Assembly: GCA_900548005.1 (NCBI GenBank)
Contig: URIZ01000002.1
Span: forward strand, 1-64,000
Source of the DNA: an uncultured Eubacteriales bacterium
Lineage (GTDB): Bacteria > Bacillota > Clostridia > Christensenellales > CAG-917
Length of the DNA stretch: 64,000 nt
Direction: 5' to 3'
A program made the translations under genes and the position numbers. How positions within the stretch are numbered: position 1 is the first letter of the stretch; each line of letters opens with the position of its first letter. The notes beneath the pieces were generated by a model that saw only the letters and a program-made list of their open reading frames with translations, did no database searches and was not told the DNA's origin. This document shows, piece after piece, positions 24,640 to 32,505 of the stretch.

Positions 24640-25080
24640 ATGAAAACTTTTAAGGGTAGAGTTATTGCAGGCGGCGACTTCAAGGGCGAAGCCGTAGTTT
24701 CAAGACAAGGCGTCAACACTCTCGCAACGTTCCAAAAGAGTGCGCTCACCAACGCAAAACAAGTCATCGTCAGCGACCAGAACAACAAAGACATTTTCGG
24801 GCTCAACATTACGGGCAAAGTGCTTTGCTTGCCGCAAACCATAGGTTCGACGACGGGCGGTCTCGTCATTCAAACGGTATGCTCTATGGGTATCAATCCT
24901 GAGGCGTTCCTTTTTGCCGACCATATCGACTCGCTTGCCGCAAGCGGAATCGTTCTTGCAAAAATTTGGGAAGACAGCAACGTGATTGCAATCGACCAAC
25001 TCGGCGACGAATTCCTTAAATCCGTCAACACCGGCGATACCGTGACCATTTCAAAGGACGGCACTGTCACTATCGGCTGA
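24640..25080 (+). CDS. Aconitase X, small (swivel) subunit
   Basis: A 146-residue swivel domain of the aconitase X small-subunit family (formerly DUF126). It begins with TFKGRVIAGGDFKGEAVVS and carries the family's GKVLCLPQTIGSTTGGLVIQT segment near 57-77 and an ADHIDSLAASG loop near 91-101. It closes over the active site of the large subunit. The ATG at 24640 is favoured because AGGAAAGGA sits 8 bp before it. A GTG at 24631 overlapping the upstream stop is possible. A strong terminator follows at 25103. Confidence 0.9.
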   Translation: MKTFKGRVIAGGDFKGEAVVSRQGVNTLATFQKSALTNAKQVIVSDQNNKDIFGLNITGKVLCLPQTIGSTTGGLVIQTVCSMGINPEAFLFADHIDSLAASGIVLAKIWEDSNVIAIDQLGDEFLKSVNTGDTVTISKDGTVTIG

Positions 25081-25102
25081 TTTAAGCGACATAACTATAA
25101 GC

Positions 25103-25139
25103 AAAAGCGCGATTTTCGTTTGTAAAATCGCGCTTTTTT
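25103..25139. terminator. Bidirectional terminator
   Basis: A perfect 14-bp stem (25103-25116 with 25124-25137) flanked by A and T runs, between the convergent aconitase X and aminotransferase genes. Confidence 0.85.
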
Positions 25140-25214
25140 GTCGTGTCGTATTTAACGTTTTAAGTGCAAAACCTTGTGGGTTTAAGTGCTGTCGCCGGTT
25201 TGTAGTTATTGGTT

Positions 25215-26399
25215 TTACTTTTTGTTTTCGTTGACAAATTCTTCGATAAGGTCGAGAGCCTTTTTGATTACGTCAAGCGAGTAGGCATAGCTTATGCGGA
25301 TAAAGTCTTTTCCGCTTTTGCCGAATGCGCCGCCCGGGACAACCGCAACGTTTTTGGCATCGAGCAGAGCGTAGGCAAATTCTTCGCCGTTCATGCCCGT
25401 TGATTTGACGCAAGGGAAGACGTAGAACGCGCCGCGCGGATTGAAGCAGTCAAGCCCCATATCGTTCAAGCGTTTGACAAGATATTTGCGTCTTTCGTCA
25501 TAGATGTCCTTCATACATTCCACTTCTTCAAATCCGTCTTTGAATGACGCATTGAGAGCCTCAAGCGCAACGTATTGAGCGGAAGTGGGCGCGCACATGA
25601 TCGCAAATTGGTGGATCTTATATATCACGTCAATGATTTCTTTGGGCGCGCAAACGTAGCCGAGTCGCCAGCCCGTCATCGCAAAATATTTTGAAAAACC
25701 GCTCACGAGAATGGTGCGCTCTCTCATGCCGTCAAGGGATGCTATGGACGTAAACTTGGCGTCGTCATAGACAAGCTCGCCGTAAATCTCGTCGGAGAGC
25801 ACCAAAAGGTCGTGTTCTTTGATGATTGGGACGAGCTTTTCAAGGTCTTCCTTTTCCATAATCGCACCGGTAGGGTTGTTCGGATAGGACAAAAGAAGGC
25901 ATTTTGTTTTTGGAGTAATCGCGCTTTCGAGTTGCTTTGGCGTGAGTTTGAATTCGTTTTCGATTTTGCAATCTATCGGGACGGGGATGCCGCCGCAGAG
26001 CCTGACAAGCGGCTCATAGCAGACAAAGCACGGCTCGGGGATAAGCACTTCGTCACCGGGGGCAATGATTGCGCGGAAAGATGAGTCAACGCCTTCGCTT
26101 GCGCCGACTGTGATGATGATCTCGCTCTTGGGATCGTATTCGACGCCTATAAAGCTCTTGGTGTAGGTGGAGATTGCCTCTCTAAGCTCCAAAAGACCGG
26201 CGTTTGCGGTGTACTGAGTTTTGCCTGCGTTGATGCTCTTTATGCCCGCTTGCGAAAAGACGGTGGGTGTGGAGAAGTCCGGCTCGCCCACGCCGAGAGA
26301 TATGCAGTCTTTTCTCGTTGCGGCTATCCCGAAAAATTCGCGTATGCCCGATGGCTTTAGGTCTCTTGCAATCGGATTGAGTTTTTTTGTGTATTCCAT
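25215..26399 (-). CDS. Class I/II pyridoxal-phosphate aminotransferase
   Basis: A 394-residue fold-type I aminotransferase of the aspartate/aromatic (PatA/AspC-like) group. Visible are LGVGEPDFSTP (about 35-45), GASEGVDSSFRAI (about 97-109), YPNNPTGA (about 172-179), the PLP lysine in SGFSKYFAMTGWRLGYVCAP (about 231-250), and the FIRISYA arginine near 370. Exact substrates cannot be told, though the pattern suits aspartate or N-acetyl-LL-diaminopimelate aminotransferases. The start at 26399 is the ATG behind AAGG that opens the canonical N-terminus. A longer upstream frame is rejected. Confidence 0.9.
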   Translation of the reverse strand: MEYTKKLNPIARDLKPSGIREFFGIAATRKDCISLGVGEPDFSTPTVFSQAGIKSINAGKTQYTANAGLLELREAISTYTKSFIGVEYDPKSEIIITVGASEGVDSSFRAIIAPGDEVLIPEPCFVCYEPLVRLCGGIPVPIDCKIENEFKLTPKQLESAITPKTKCLLLSYPNNPTGAIMEKEDLEKLVPIIKEHDLLVLSDEIYGELVYDDAKFTSIASLDGMRERTILVSGFSKYFAMTGWRLGYVCAPKEIIDVIYKIHQFAIMCAPTSAQYVALEALNASFKDGFEEVECMKDIYDERRKYLVKRLNDMGLDCFNPRGAFYVFPCVKSTGMNGEEFAYALLDAKNVAVVPGGAFGKSGKDFIRISYAYSLDVIKKALDLIEEFVNENKK

Positions 26400-26475
26400 A
26401 TATACCTTAATATTGTGTTTGTTGCTAAATTCTATCACATGATTTGAGAAAATACAACTCAAAAAGTGAAAACCT

Positions 26476-27783
26476 TCAGAATAGCAGTGAAATTTTAAGC
26501 CCTGCAATTGCGCATAGAATGGACGGGATACCGACGAGAAAACCGCGCCATACGAAGTCCACAAATGTGAAACGAACGTTTTGTTTTTTCAAAATTGCGT
26601 TCCACATAATTGCGGCAAGCGCGCCTATGGGAGTCAAAAGCGCACCAAGATTCGAGCCTATGACGGACGCATACAAAGCGGCAGGCAGGTTTTGAGCGGA
26701 TACGCTTTCAAGCACTTTCGAGTAAAGAACGGACATCGGTATGTTATTTATAAGGTTTGCAAACAGTGCGCTCGTCGTGCCGAAAGAAAACGCGCAATCT
26801 ATTTTTTGCAAAGACGCCGCAATCTTTTCTGTGATTCCGCATTCGCTGAGCGACAAAACGATTACGAACATCGAAAGAAGAAACGGCACGAGTTGCCATG
26901 GGAGTCTTGCAATCGTTTTTCCTATTGGTTTAAGCGATTTTTTCTCGCATAAAGTGACTATGGAGCATATAAGGAGCACACCGGCGCACGCAACGAGACT
27001 TACCAGCCACATTTCAACGCCGATATACGAAGAGATTGCAAGCATAACGGTGCAGACAAAAAGACCGACAAGCCCGATGATAAGGCAGGGTTTATCGTCG
27101 ATTTTTTCGTCTTGTTCGTGCGGTTTTAGCGGCTCTTTGAGTTTCTTTGCAAAGAGTGCGTACAAAATCGCCAACGAGCAAAGTCCTGCAAAGATGGTTG
27201 GGATTGCCATCATTTTGAGATATTGCGCAAATCCTACGCCGTATGTTGTGGCAAGGTAAATATTGGTCGGATTGCCGATTATAAACAGCATACTCCAGGT
27301 GTTTGCCGCAACGAATTCCGTGACGATGTATGGCACGGGGTCTATCTCGCAATTTTTCGCAAAATAGCAGATAAATGGCGTGAACGTGAGTATGATAACG
27401 TCGTTTGACGTGAAAACGGTGAGAACGGAAGTGACGATGTAGAGCAGAAAAAACAATTTTTTCTGACTTGCGCCTGCTTTTTTTAGTGTTGCGTTTGCGA
27501 GCCATCTGAAAAATCCGATTTCGTCAAGATAGACGGAAAGCCCCGTCATTGAAAGGAAAAGCACGAGAATTTTGAGCGGATTCATGGCGTCTTTTGAAGT
27601 AAACTGCGTCCATACCGCGCTTGCGTCCACACCTTTTGCCAATAGCAAAATCACCGCTATGACAAGCGGTATGACCCAGTATAGTCCGATTTTGACTTTG
27701 CCGAGTTTTACGTTCAAATCGAACAGAGTGGAGATTAATATTCCTATGCTTGCAAGAACAAACATGGATATTGAAAGTGCCAT
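26476..27783 (-). CDS. ArsB/NhaD-type ion transporter
   Basis: A 435-residue membrane protein with about eleven hydrophobic segments, belonging to the ion transporter (IT) superfamily that includes ArsB arsenite pumps and NhaD/CitMHS carriers. The repeated family motifs are visible: TSNDVIILTFTPFICYFAKN (about 124-143) and, in the second half, ANLINNIPMSVLYSK (about 340-354) plus GSNLGALLTPIGALAAIMW (about 373-391). No arsR, arsA or arsC neighbours exist, so arsenite export is only one possibility. The ATG at 27783 follows AAGGAAAGGG. Confidence 0.85.
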   Translation of the reverse strand: MALSISMFVLASIGILISTLFDLNVKLGKVKIGLYWVIPLVIAVILLLAKGVDASAVWTQFTSKDAMNPLKILVLFLSMTGLSVYLDEIGFFRWLANATLKKAGASQKKLFFLLYIVTSVLTVFTSNDVIILTFTPFICYFAKNCEIDPVPYIVTEFVAANTWSMLFIIGNPTNIYLATTYGVGFAQYLKMMAIPTIFAGLCSLAILYALFAKKLKEPLKPHEQDEKIDDKPCLIIGLVGLFVCTVMLAISSYIGVEMWLVSLVACAGVLLICSIVTLCEKKSLKPIGKTIARLPWQLVPFLLSMFVIVLSLSECGITEKIAASLQKIDCAFSFGTTSALFANLINNIPMSVLYSKVLESVSAQNLPAALYASVIGSNLGALLTPIGALAAIMWNAILKKQNVRFTFVDFVWRGFLVGIPSILCAIAGLKISLLF

Positions 27784-27897
27784 AGAGTTTCCCTTTCCTT
27801 TTGCGCATATTATGCTCTCAACGGAGCAAAAACGCAAGCGAATGACGGCTTTTGCAATCGACAAAAAACGCAAAATCGCCGCAGGGGGATTTTTATA

Positions 27898-27926
27898 TTT
27901 ACAAAAGCGCGCGTATATGATAAAAT
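27898..27926 (+). promoter_or_regulatory. Sigma-A promoter of the degV gene
   Basis: TTTACA (27898-27903), 17-bp spacer, TAAAAT (27921-27926). About 53 bp upstream of the start. Confidence 0.6.
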
Positions 27927-27978
27927 ATCAAATATAGATTTTATCTATAAGATTAAAAATCTTGAAACGGAGCATTTT

Positions 27979-28845
27979 ATGTTTGAAATAGTTACGGACA
28001 ACACCGCAGACCTTTACGAAGGCTATTATGAGCAAAATCCCGCTCGCAGACTTCCGTTTTCCTTCACGTTGGAAGACAGATTTTATGAGCGTGACGATGA
28101 ATATCCAATCGAGCTTTTCTATGAAAAACTCAAAGCAGGCAAACTTGTCAGAACATCGCAAATCAATCCGCACGATGCCGAAGTCGAGTTTGAAAAAGTG
28201 CTGCAAGAAGGCAAAGACGTGCTGTACATCGGCTTTTCGTCAGGTATGTCGGGCAGCTTTGACAACATTTCATACATCGCAAAAGGGTTGAGAATCAAGT
28301 ATCCCGAGCGCAAAATCATCGTGGTGGACACGCTCTCGGGCGCAGGCGGCGAAGGTTTGCTTTTCTACTATGCAAGAAAGATGCAACAAGAAGGCAAGAG
28401 CATGGAAGAAATCGCCGAATGGGTGGAAAACAACAAGCTCAACACACACCATTGCTTTATCGTCAGCGACCTTATCAACTTGCGCAACAGCGGCCGTATC
28501 TCAACGCTCGCCGCGCTTTTTGGCATGATCGTGCATATAAACCCGGTGCTCGAACTCACAAGAGAAGGCAAGATCGGTATCGTCACGAAGTCTATCGGCA
28601 GAAAGAAATCCATTGCCGAAATGGTGAAGTTCTTCAAGCAAAACTATATCCCGAGCGACAACGATTTTATCCTTGTCGGTCACACCAATTGCCCCGAAGA
28701 GGCGCACGCATTCGGTGCGCAAATCGAGCAAATCTCGGGCGGCGTTCCCGTCAAATACGGATATATCAACCGTCTTGTTTCGGGCTGTGCAGGCTACAAC
28801 GCGCTTGCCGTGTTCTTTATGGGACAACCGAGAAAAGACAGATAA
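27979..28845 (+). CDS. DegV-family fatty-acid-binding protein
   Basis: A 288-residue DegV/FakB-like protein. The start EIVTDNTADL (3-12), the lipid-site segment RTSQINPHDAEVEFEKVLQEGKDVLYIGFSSGMSGSF (about 58-94) and SGRISTLAALFGMIVHINPVLEL (about 172-194) are typical. FakB proteins present fatty acids to the kinase FakA. No fakA is nearby. The usual C-terminal GPG-containing motif is changed to SGCAGYNALAVFF, so binding details may differ. GAAACGGAG precedes the ATG. It stands alone. Confidence 0.9.
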   Translation: MFEIVTDNTADLYEGYYEQNPARRLPFSFTLEDRFYERDDEYPIELFYEKLKAGKLVRTSQINPHDAEVEFEKVLQEGKDVLYIGFSSGMSGSFDNISYIAKGLRIKYPERKIIVVDTLSGAGGEGLLFYYARKMQQEGKSMEEIAEWVENNKLNTHHCFIVSDLINLRNSGRISTLAALFGMIVHINPVLELTREGKIGIVTKSIGRKKSIAEMVKFFKQNYIPSDNDFILVGHTNCPEEAHAFGAQIEQISGGVPVKYGYINRLVSGCAGYNALAVFFMGQPRKDR

Positions 28846-28940
28846 TCGGACAAAAGCGTTTTGCCGATTTTGTAAAACGCATTTATAAATGCCATTCACA
28901 AATAATCAACTCACAAACAATCAAAATAAATCATCAAAAA

Positions 28941-28968
28941 AGCACCGAAATAGCGGTGCTTTTTTTTT
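28941..28968. terminator. Bidirectional terminator
   Basis: Stem AGCACCG (28941-28947) with CGGTGCT (28954-28960), T run on the plus side and A run (T on minus) on the other, between convergent genes. Confidence 0.8.
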
Positions 28969-29010
28969 GCGTCTATTAGAAATTCAAAGTTGTTTTGTTT
29001 TGTTTTGTTC

Positions 29011-31413
29011 TCAAAAGCGTTTTTGGTCTTGCTCTTTCTTCTTTGCGTCGGCGTTCTTTCTTGTCAGATGCACGGACGCAAAGATTGCAGCACCGGCGAT
29101 TGCGACGATGATTGAAAGCACGATTGCCACGATTTGTACGGTGGTGAGAGTGCCGATTTTTAGTTGTGATTTTTGGATGTAGCCGAGCTTTCCGTCATAG
29201 GACACGAGATAGAAACCGTCAAGAGTTTCAAGCACTTCCACTTTGCTGCCGTCAACGATTTGAGCAACGACTTCGCTGTCGGTGGATTGATCGGCGTACA
29301 TATTGACAAGACCGCCCACTCTGTCGGCATTTGCTTTGCCGTATACTTTGTCTTTTTCTTCCACAATCTCAACGTATTCGGCAATGTCCGAGCGTTTGAC
29401 GAAATACTCTTGTCCTTGATAGGTTGCAATCACCCAAACGGAAGAATCATACTCGGCGGTGTCCGATTTCAGAGTTAGCCGAACGCCCGAGCCGAGCGCG
29501 ATTTTGCCGTCTTCGACATAGGGGAGAGCAAAGAGCGAAGTTGCGCCTTTTGTGACGTAATCGCCGCTTAATGCGCCGCATTCAACACTATCAAACTGCG
29601 ATTTGTCGATTGAGATGAGCTTTTCGCCAACTCTCGCAAGCGTTTTTCCGTCCTTGGTGGTGTCATCGTAGACGATGATCGTTTCGTTTGTTGCAAGGGA
29701 CACGTTTTCTATGCGCCCGTAAATCGAGAAGAACATTGCGCCGTCTTTTGCTTTGGCAAAGTGGTGTGCGCCTTTTGTTATCTCGGGAGCGGTGAAAGCG
29801 TAGTTTTGCTTGGTTGCGGCTTGTACGTCCAGTGCGCCGACAAAACATTCGCTTGCGGTGAAGAAGACTGTCGTGCCGTCAAGGCATACGCTTGTCGGAA
29901 TTGCTTTGAGAGAAGGATTGGAAAGCGTATACGAACCGCTCTCTTCACCCAAAACGTAATCGATGCGGTTTGCGTATGCAATGAAGGCTTTGCCTTGATA
30001 GTCAACGGCAAAGTCGATTGCGTCTTTGAAATCGCCGCTTGCAAGGCTCAAAAGACGTTGCCCCGAGAGGTTGATTGCAACAATCTCGCTCTCGGTCAAC
30101 ACATACACGTTCGTTCCGTCGTTTGCGGCGGTGATACGCTTTGCGTTGTCAACGTCGAAAATCTTGACGGCATTGCCTGCAAGGTTGACGTACACGCCGT
30201 CTTTTTTGAGAATGTATAGGCTTGAAAGATACGTCACGTCCACAACGTCTTCAACGTCGATGGTGCTTGTTATAGTCTTGTCCTTGATTTGCAAAATCTT
30301 GCTTTTTGTGACGGCATACACAGAGTCGCCCGAGCAAAGTGCAAGGGGAGTTTCGTCAAGTTGAAGAGCGGTCATAACGCCTGTTTGAGATATGAAAGCA
30401 ATGCGATTGTTGCCGCTGTCAGCAACCACGGTTTCGTTTTGGAAACGAGTGACGTCCGTGGGGTTGCTTAGGTGTCGCAAATCGTTGCCCGACATGGTGA
30501 TCGTTTGCGTTTTTGTGAGCGCGGTGTGCTCGTCATTGAGCGCGTACACGGTCACTCCGCCGTCTTGAATGGTGAAAAGTCTGTTGCCGAAAGCAAAGAA
30601 TTTGTCGGGATTTATATCCGTTGCAAACAGCAAATCGCCGCTTGTCTTGTCTATGCACACAATGCGTTTTTGCGCGCCCGATGCGGAGGATTGTTGGATG
30701 ATTTCAAGCGCGTACACAACGTCGCCCACGTACGCTTCGCCGATATGGTGTGTGATGCCTTTTATGGTTTTCGCCTTGGTTGTCGCGTCATAGGTGATGA
30801 ACACGGGGGACGCGTATTCTGTGGAGAATACGATAAGGTTTGCCCCTTCGCCCGCCACCACGATCTTGCCTGCGAGTGTGTCGGGATCGTAGAGATTGTC
30901 GATGCCAAGAGCCACTTGCAAGTCTTTGTCATAGACGGTGAGCCTGCCTGCCGCCGAGTGTGCGTACAGATACGTGCCGTCACTGTTGAAGAATGTCACG
31001 TCCGCGGGGCTCGGAAGAGTGCGCTCCCTAGCGGTTGCCGCCTTGTCTGTCAAGTCGAGAGTGAAATATTTGTTGTCGGCATGCAAAAACACAACGTTTT
31101 CCACAACGAATATGCCGCTCACGCTCTCAAAATCGAGAGTGTAAGTCCATTCTTCTTCCGCTCTGACAAAAAGGGTTTTGCTCAAATCGTCGTAGATGAC
31201 AAGATAGTTTCTGTTTGCGCCCACAAGGGACGGGGACGATGATTGAAAATAGTTGCCGGTGGGAAAAAGCACCCGATAGGTCGCATCGGCTGCGCTTGCA
31301 ACGTTTTGACAGGAAACGGGCAGCAAAACCAAAATTGCCGCAAGCAAAATCATTGCTACGGCGAGAAGTGTTTTTATGTGGAAAAATGGTTGTTTTTGCA
31401 TATATGGTTTCAT
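29011..31413 (-). CDS. Large exported, C-terminally anchored protein with propeller-like region and SH3b domain
   Basis: About 800 residues. The N-terminus has a signal peptide or anchor (hydrophobic about 15-32, followed by a cysteine in PVSCQN that could be a lipobox). A long beta-rich part (about 45-600) has repeated short strands of the type GxxVYAL / GNRLFTI / DGTNVYVLT, consistent with one or two beta-propellers. A bacterial SH3-like domain lies at about 690-755 (NMYADQSTDSEVVAQIVDGSKVEVLE). A single membrane helix (about 765-785) precedes a lysine-rich cytosolic tail. I cannot name a family. The start codon is uncertain (ATGs at 31413 and 31401, no clear ribosome site). It is divergent from the WG-repeat/subtilase pair. 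Confidence 0.75.
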   Translation of the reverse strand: MKPYMQKQPFFHIKTLLAVAMILLAAILVLLPVSCQNVASAADATYRVLFPTGNYFQSSSPSLVGANRNYLVIYDDLSKTLFVRAEEEWTYTLDFESVSGIFVVENVVFLHADNKYFTLDLTDKAATARERTLPSPADVTFFNSDGTYLYAHSAAGRLTVYDKDLQVALGIDNLYDPDTLAGKIVVAGEGANLIVFSTEYASPVFITYDATTKAKTIKGITHHIGEAYVGDVVYALEIIQQSSASGAQKRIVCIDKTSGDLLFATDINPDKFFAFGNRLFTIQDGGVTVYALNDEHTALTKTQTITMSGNDLRHLSNPTDVTRFQNETVVADSGNNRIAFISQTGVMTALQLDETPLALCSGDSVYAVTKSKILQIKDKTITSTIDVEDVVDVTYLSSLYILKKDGVYVNLAGNAVKIFDVDNAKRITAANDGTNVYVLTESEIVAINLSGQRLLSLASGDFKDAIDFAVDYQGKAFIAYANRIDYVLGEESGSYTLSNPSLKAIPTSVCLDGTTVFFTASECFVGALDVQAATKQNYAFTAPEITKGAHHFAKAKDGAMFFSIYGRIENVSLATNETIIVYDDTTKDGKTLARVGEKLISIDKSQFDSVECGALSGDYVTKGATSLFALPYVEDGKIALGSGVRLTLKSDTAEYDSSVWVIATYQGQEYFVKRSDIAEYVEIVEEKDKVYGKANADRVGGLVNMYADQSTDSEVVAQIVDGSKVEVLETLDGFYLVSYDGKLGYIQKSQLKIGTLTTVQIVAIVLSIIVAIAGAAIFASVHLTRKNADAKKKEQDQKRF

Positions 31414-31520
31414 AAATATAAGTATAAACAAATTAAAACTTTAAGTCAAGATAAGATTATAATATCTTTAATGCTTGAAATATTCGCGCGCGTGTGGTAA
31501 TATCATAGAAAAGGATATTT

Positions 31521-32480
31521 ATGGCAAACAACAACAAAAAACATTATTATTATAAAAATCGCCCCCGCAAACAAACGCCTGATGGGGCGCAAGAGCAACA
31601 AATCGCGCTTTTTTCTTCCGAGCAACTCCAAAAATCTCTATCCGATCTCGGCATAAGCGAAACAACCTGCGCTTTGCTTGAAAAAAATCGTATTCAGACG
31701 GCGGCAGACCTTGTCAAACGCACCGAAAAGGACATGTACAAGGTGCAAGGGCTCAACAAGAAGATACTTTTTGAAGTCAAAGACGCACTCAAAGCCAACG
31801 ATATGTTTTTGAGAGCGGAAAGCGCACAGCAAAAACAAAAACCGCAAAAGCAAGACGCTCCAAAGACGGACAACAAGCAAAAATCCGATTGCTTGACGGA
31901 CGAGCGAGCAGAAAAGCAAAACTCGCAAAAGCCGCAAAAGAGTGAAGGAGTCACGCACTCAAAGTTCGGTCTTGCCGAAAGAGCGACAAGCGGCAAAACT
32001 CAACAGCCCAAGTTGCAACAAAAATCTCAACAACAGCCGCAACAAGGCAAGGCGCAAAACAAAAACCAACGCCCCGAAAAGTTGACCGAGCCGCTCAAAG
32101 CAGGAGAGTGGCGCAAGGTGCTAAAAGGCGGCAAGTGGGGATATTCGGACGGATTTAAGATTGTCATTCCCACAATGTACGATGAGATTTTCGCTTTCAA
32201 AGAAGGGCTTGCATCTGTGGAGCTCGACGAAAAGTGCGGCTATATCGATGAGCAAAACAACGTCGTAATTCCGCTCGAATACGACACCGCAATGAGTTTT
32301 TCCGAAGGTTACGCAATGGTCGTAAAGGGCGAAAAATGCGGTTATATCAACAAAAACAACGAGATCGTCATTCCGTTTGAATACGATGCCGCGACTCCGT
32401 TTGAAAACGGCGAAGCAAAGGTCAAAAAAGACGGCAAATGGGGGACGCTGACGCTCGACGGCAAGGTCGCTTGGATTTGA
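31521..32480 (+). CDS. RNA-polymerase-alpha-CTD-like domain fused to WG repeats
   Basis: A 319-residue protein with an unusual build. Residues about 37-95 (LSDLGISETTCALLEKNRIQ, then TAADLVKRTEKDMYKVQGLNKK) resemble the helix-hairpin-helix alpha C-terminal domain of RNA polymerase. Residues about 98-195 are a glutamine/lysine-rich, low-complexity linker. Residues about 197-319 hold three to four WG/KWG-type repeats (KWGYSDG, KCGYIDEQNNVVIP, KCGYINKNNEIVIP, KWGTLTLDG). There is no signal peptide, so it is probably cytosolic. It could bind DNA or a partner through the CTD-like part. AAAAGGA precedes the ATG. The subtilase gene follows after 25 bp. Confidence 0.75.
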   Translation: MANNNKKHYYYKNRPRKQTPDGAQEQQIALFSSEQLQKSLSDLGISETTCALLEKNRIQTAADLVKRTEKDMYKVQGLNKKILFEVKDALKANDMFLRAESAQQKQKPQKQDAPKTDNKQKSDCLTDERAEKQNSQKPQKSEGVTHSKFGLAERATSGKTQQPKLQQKSQQQPQQGKAQNKNQRPEKLTEPLKAGEWRKVLKGGKWGYSDGFKIVIPTMYDEIFAFKEGLASVELDEKCGYIDEQNNVVIPLEYDTAMSFSEGYAMVVKGEKCGYINKNNEIVIPFEYDAATPFENGEAKVKKDGKWGTLTLDGKVAWI

Positions 32481-32505
32481 TTTTCCGTTGTCGCTCGGCG
32501 CGCGT

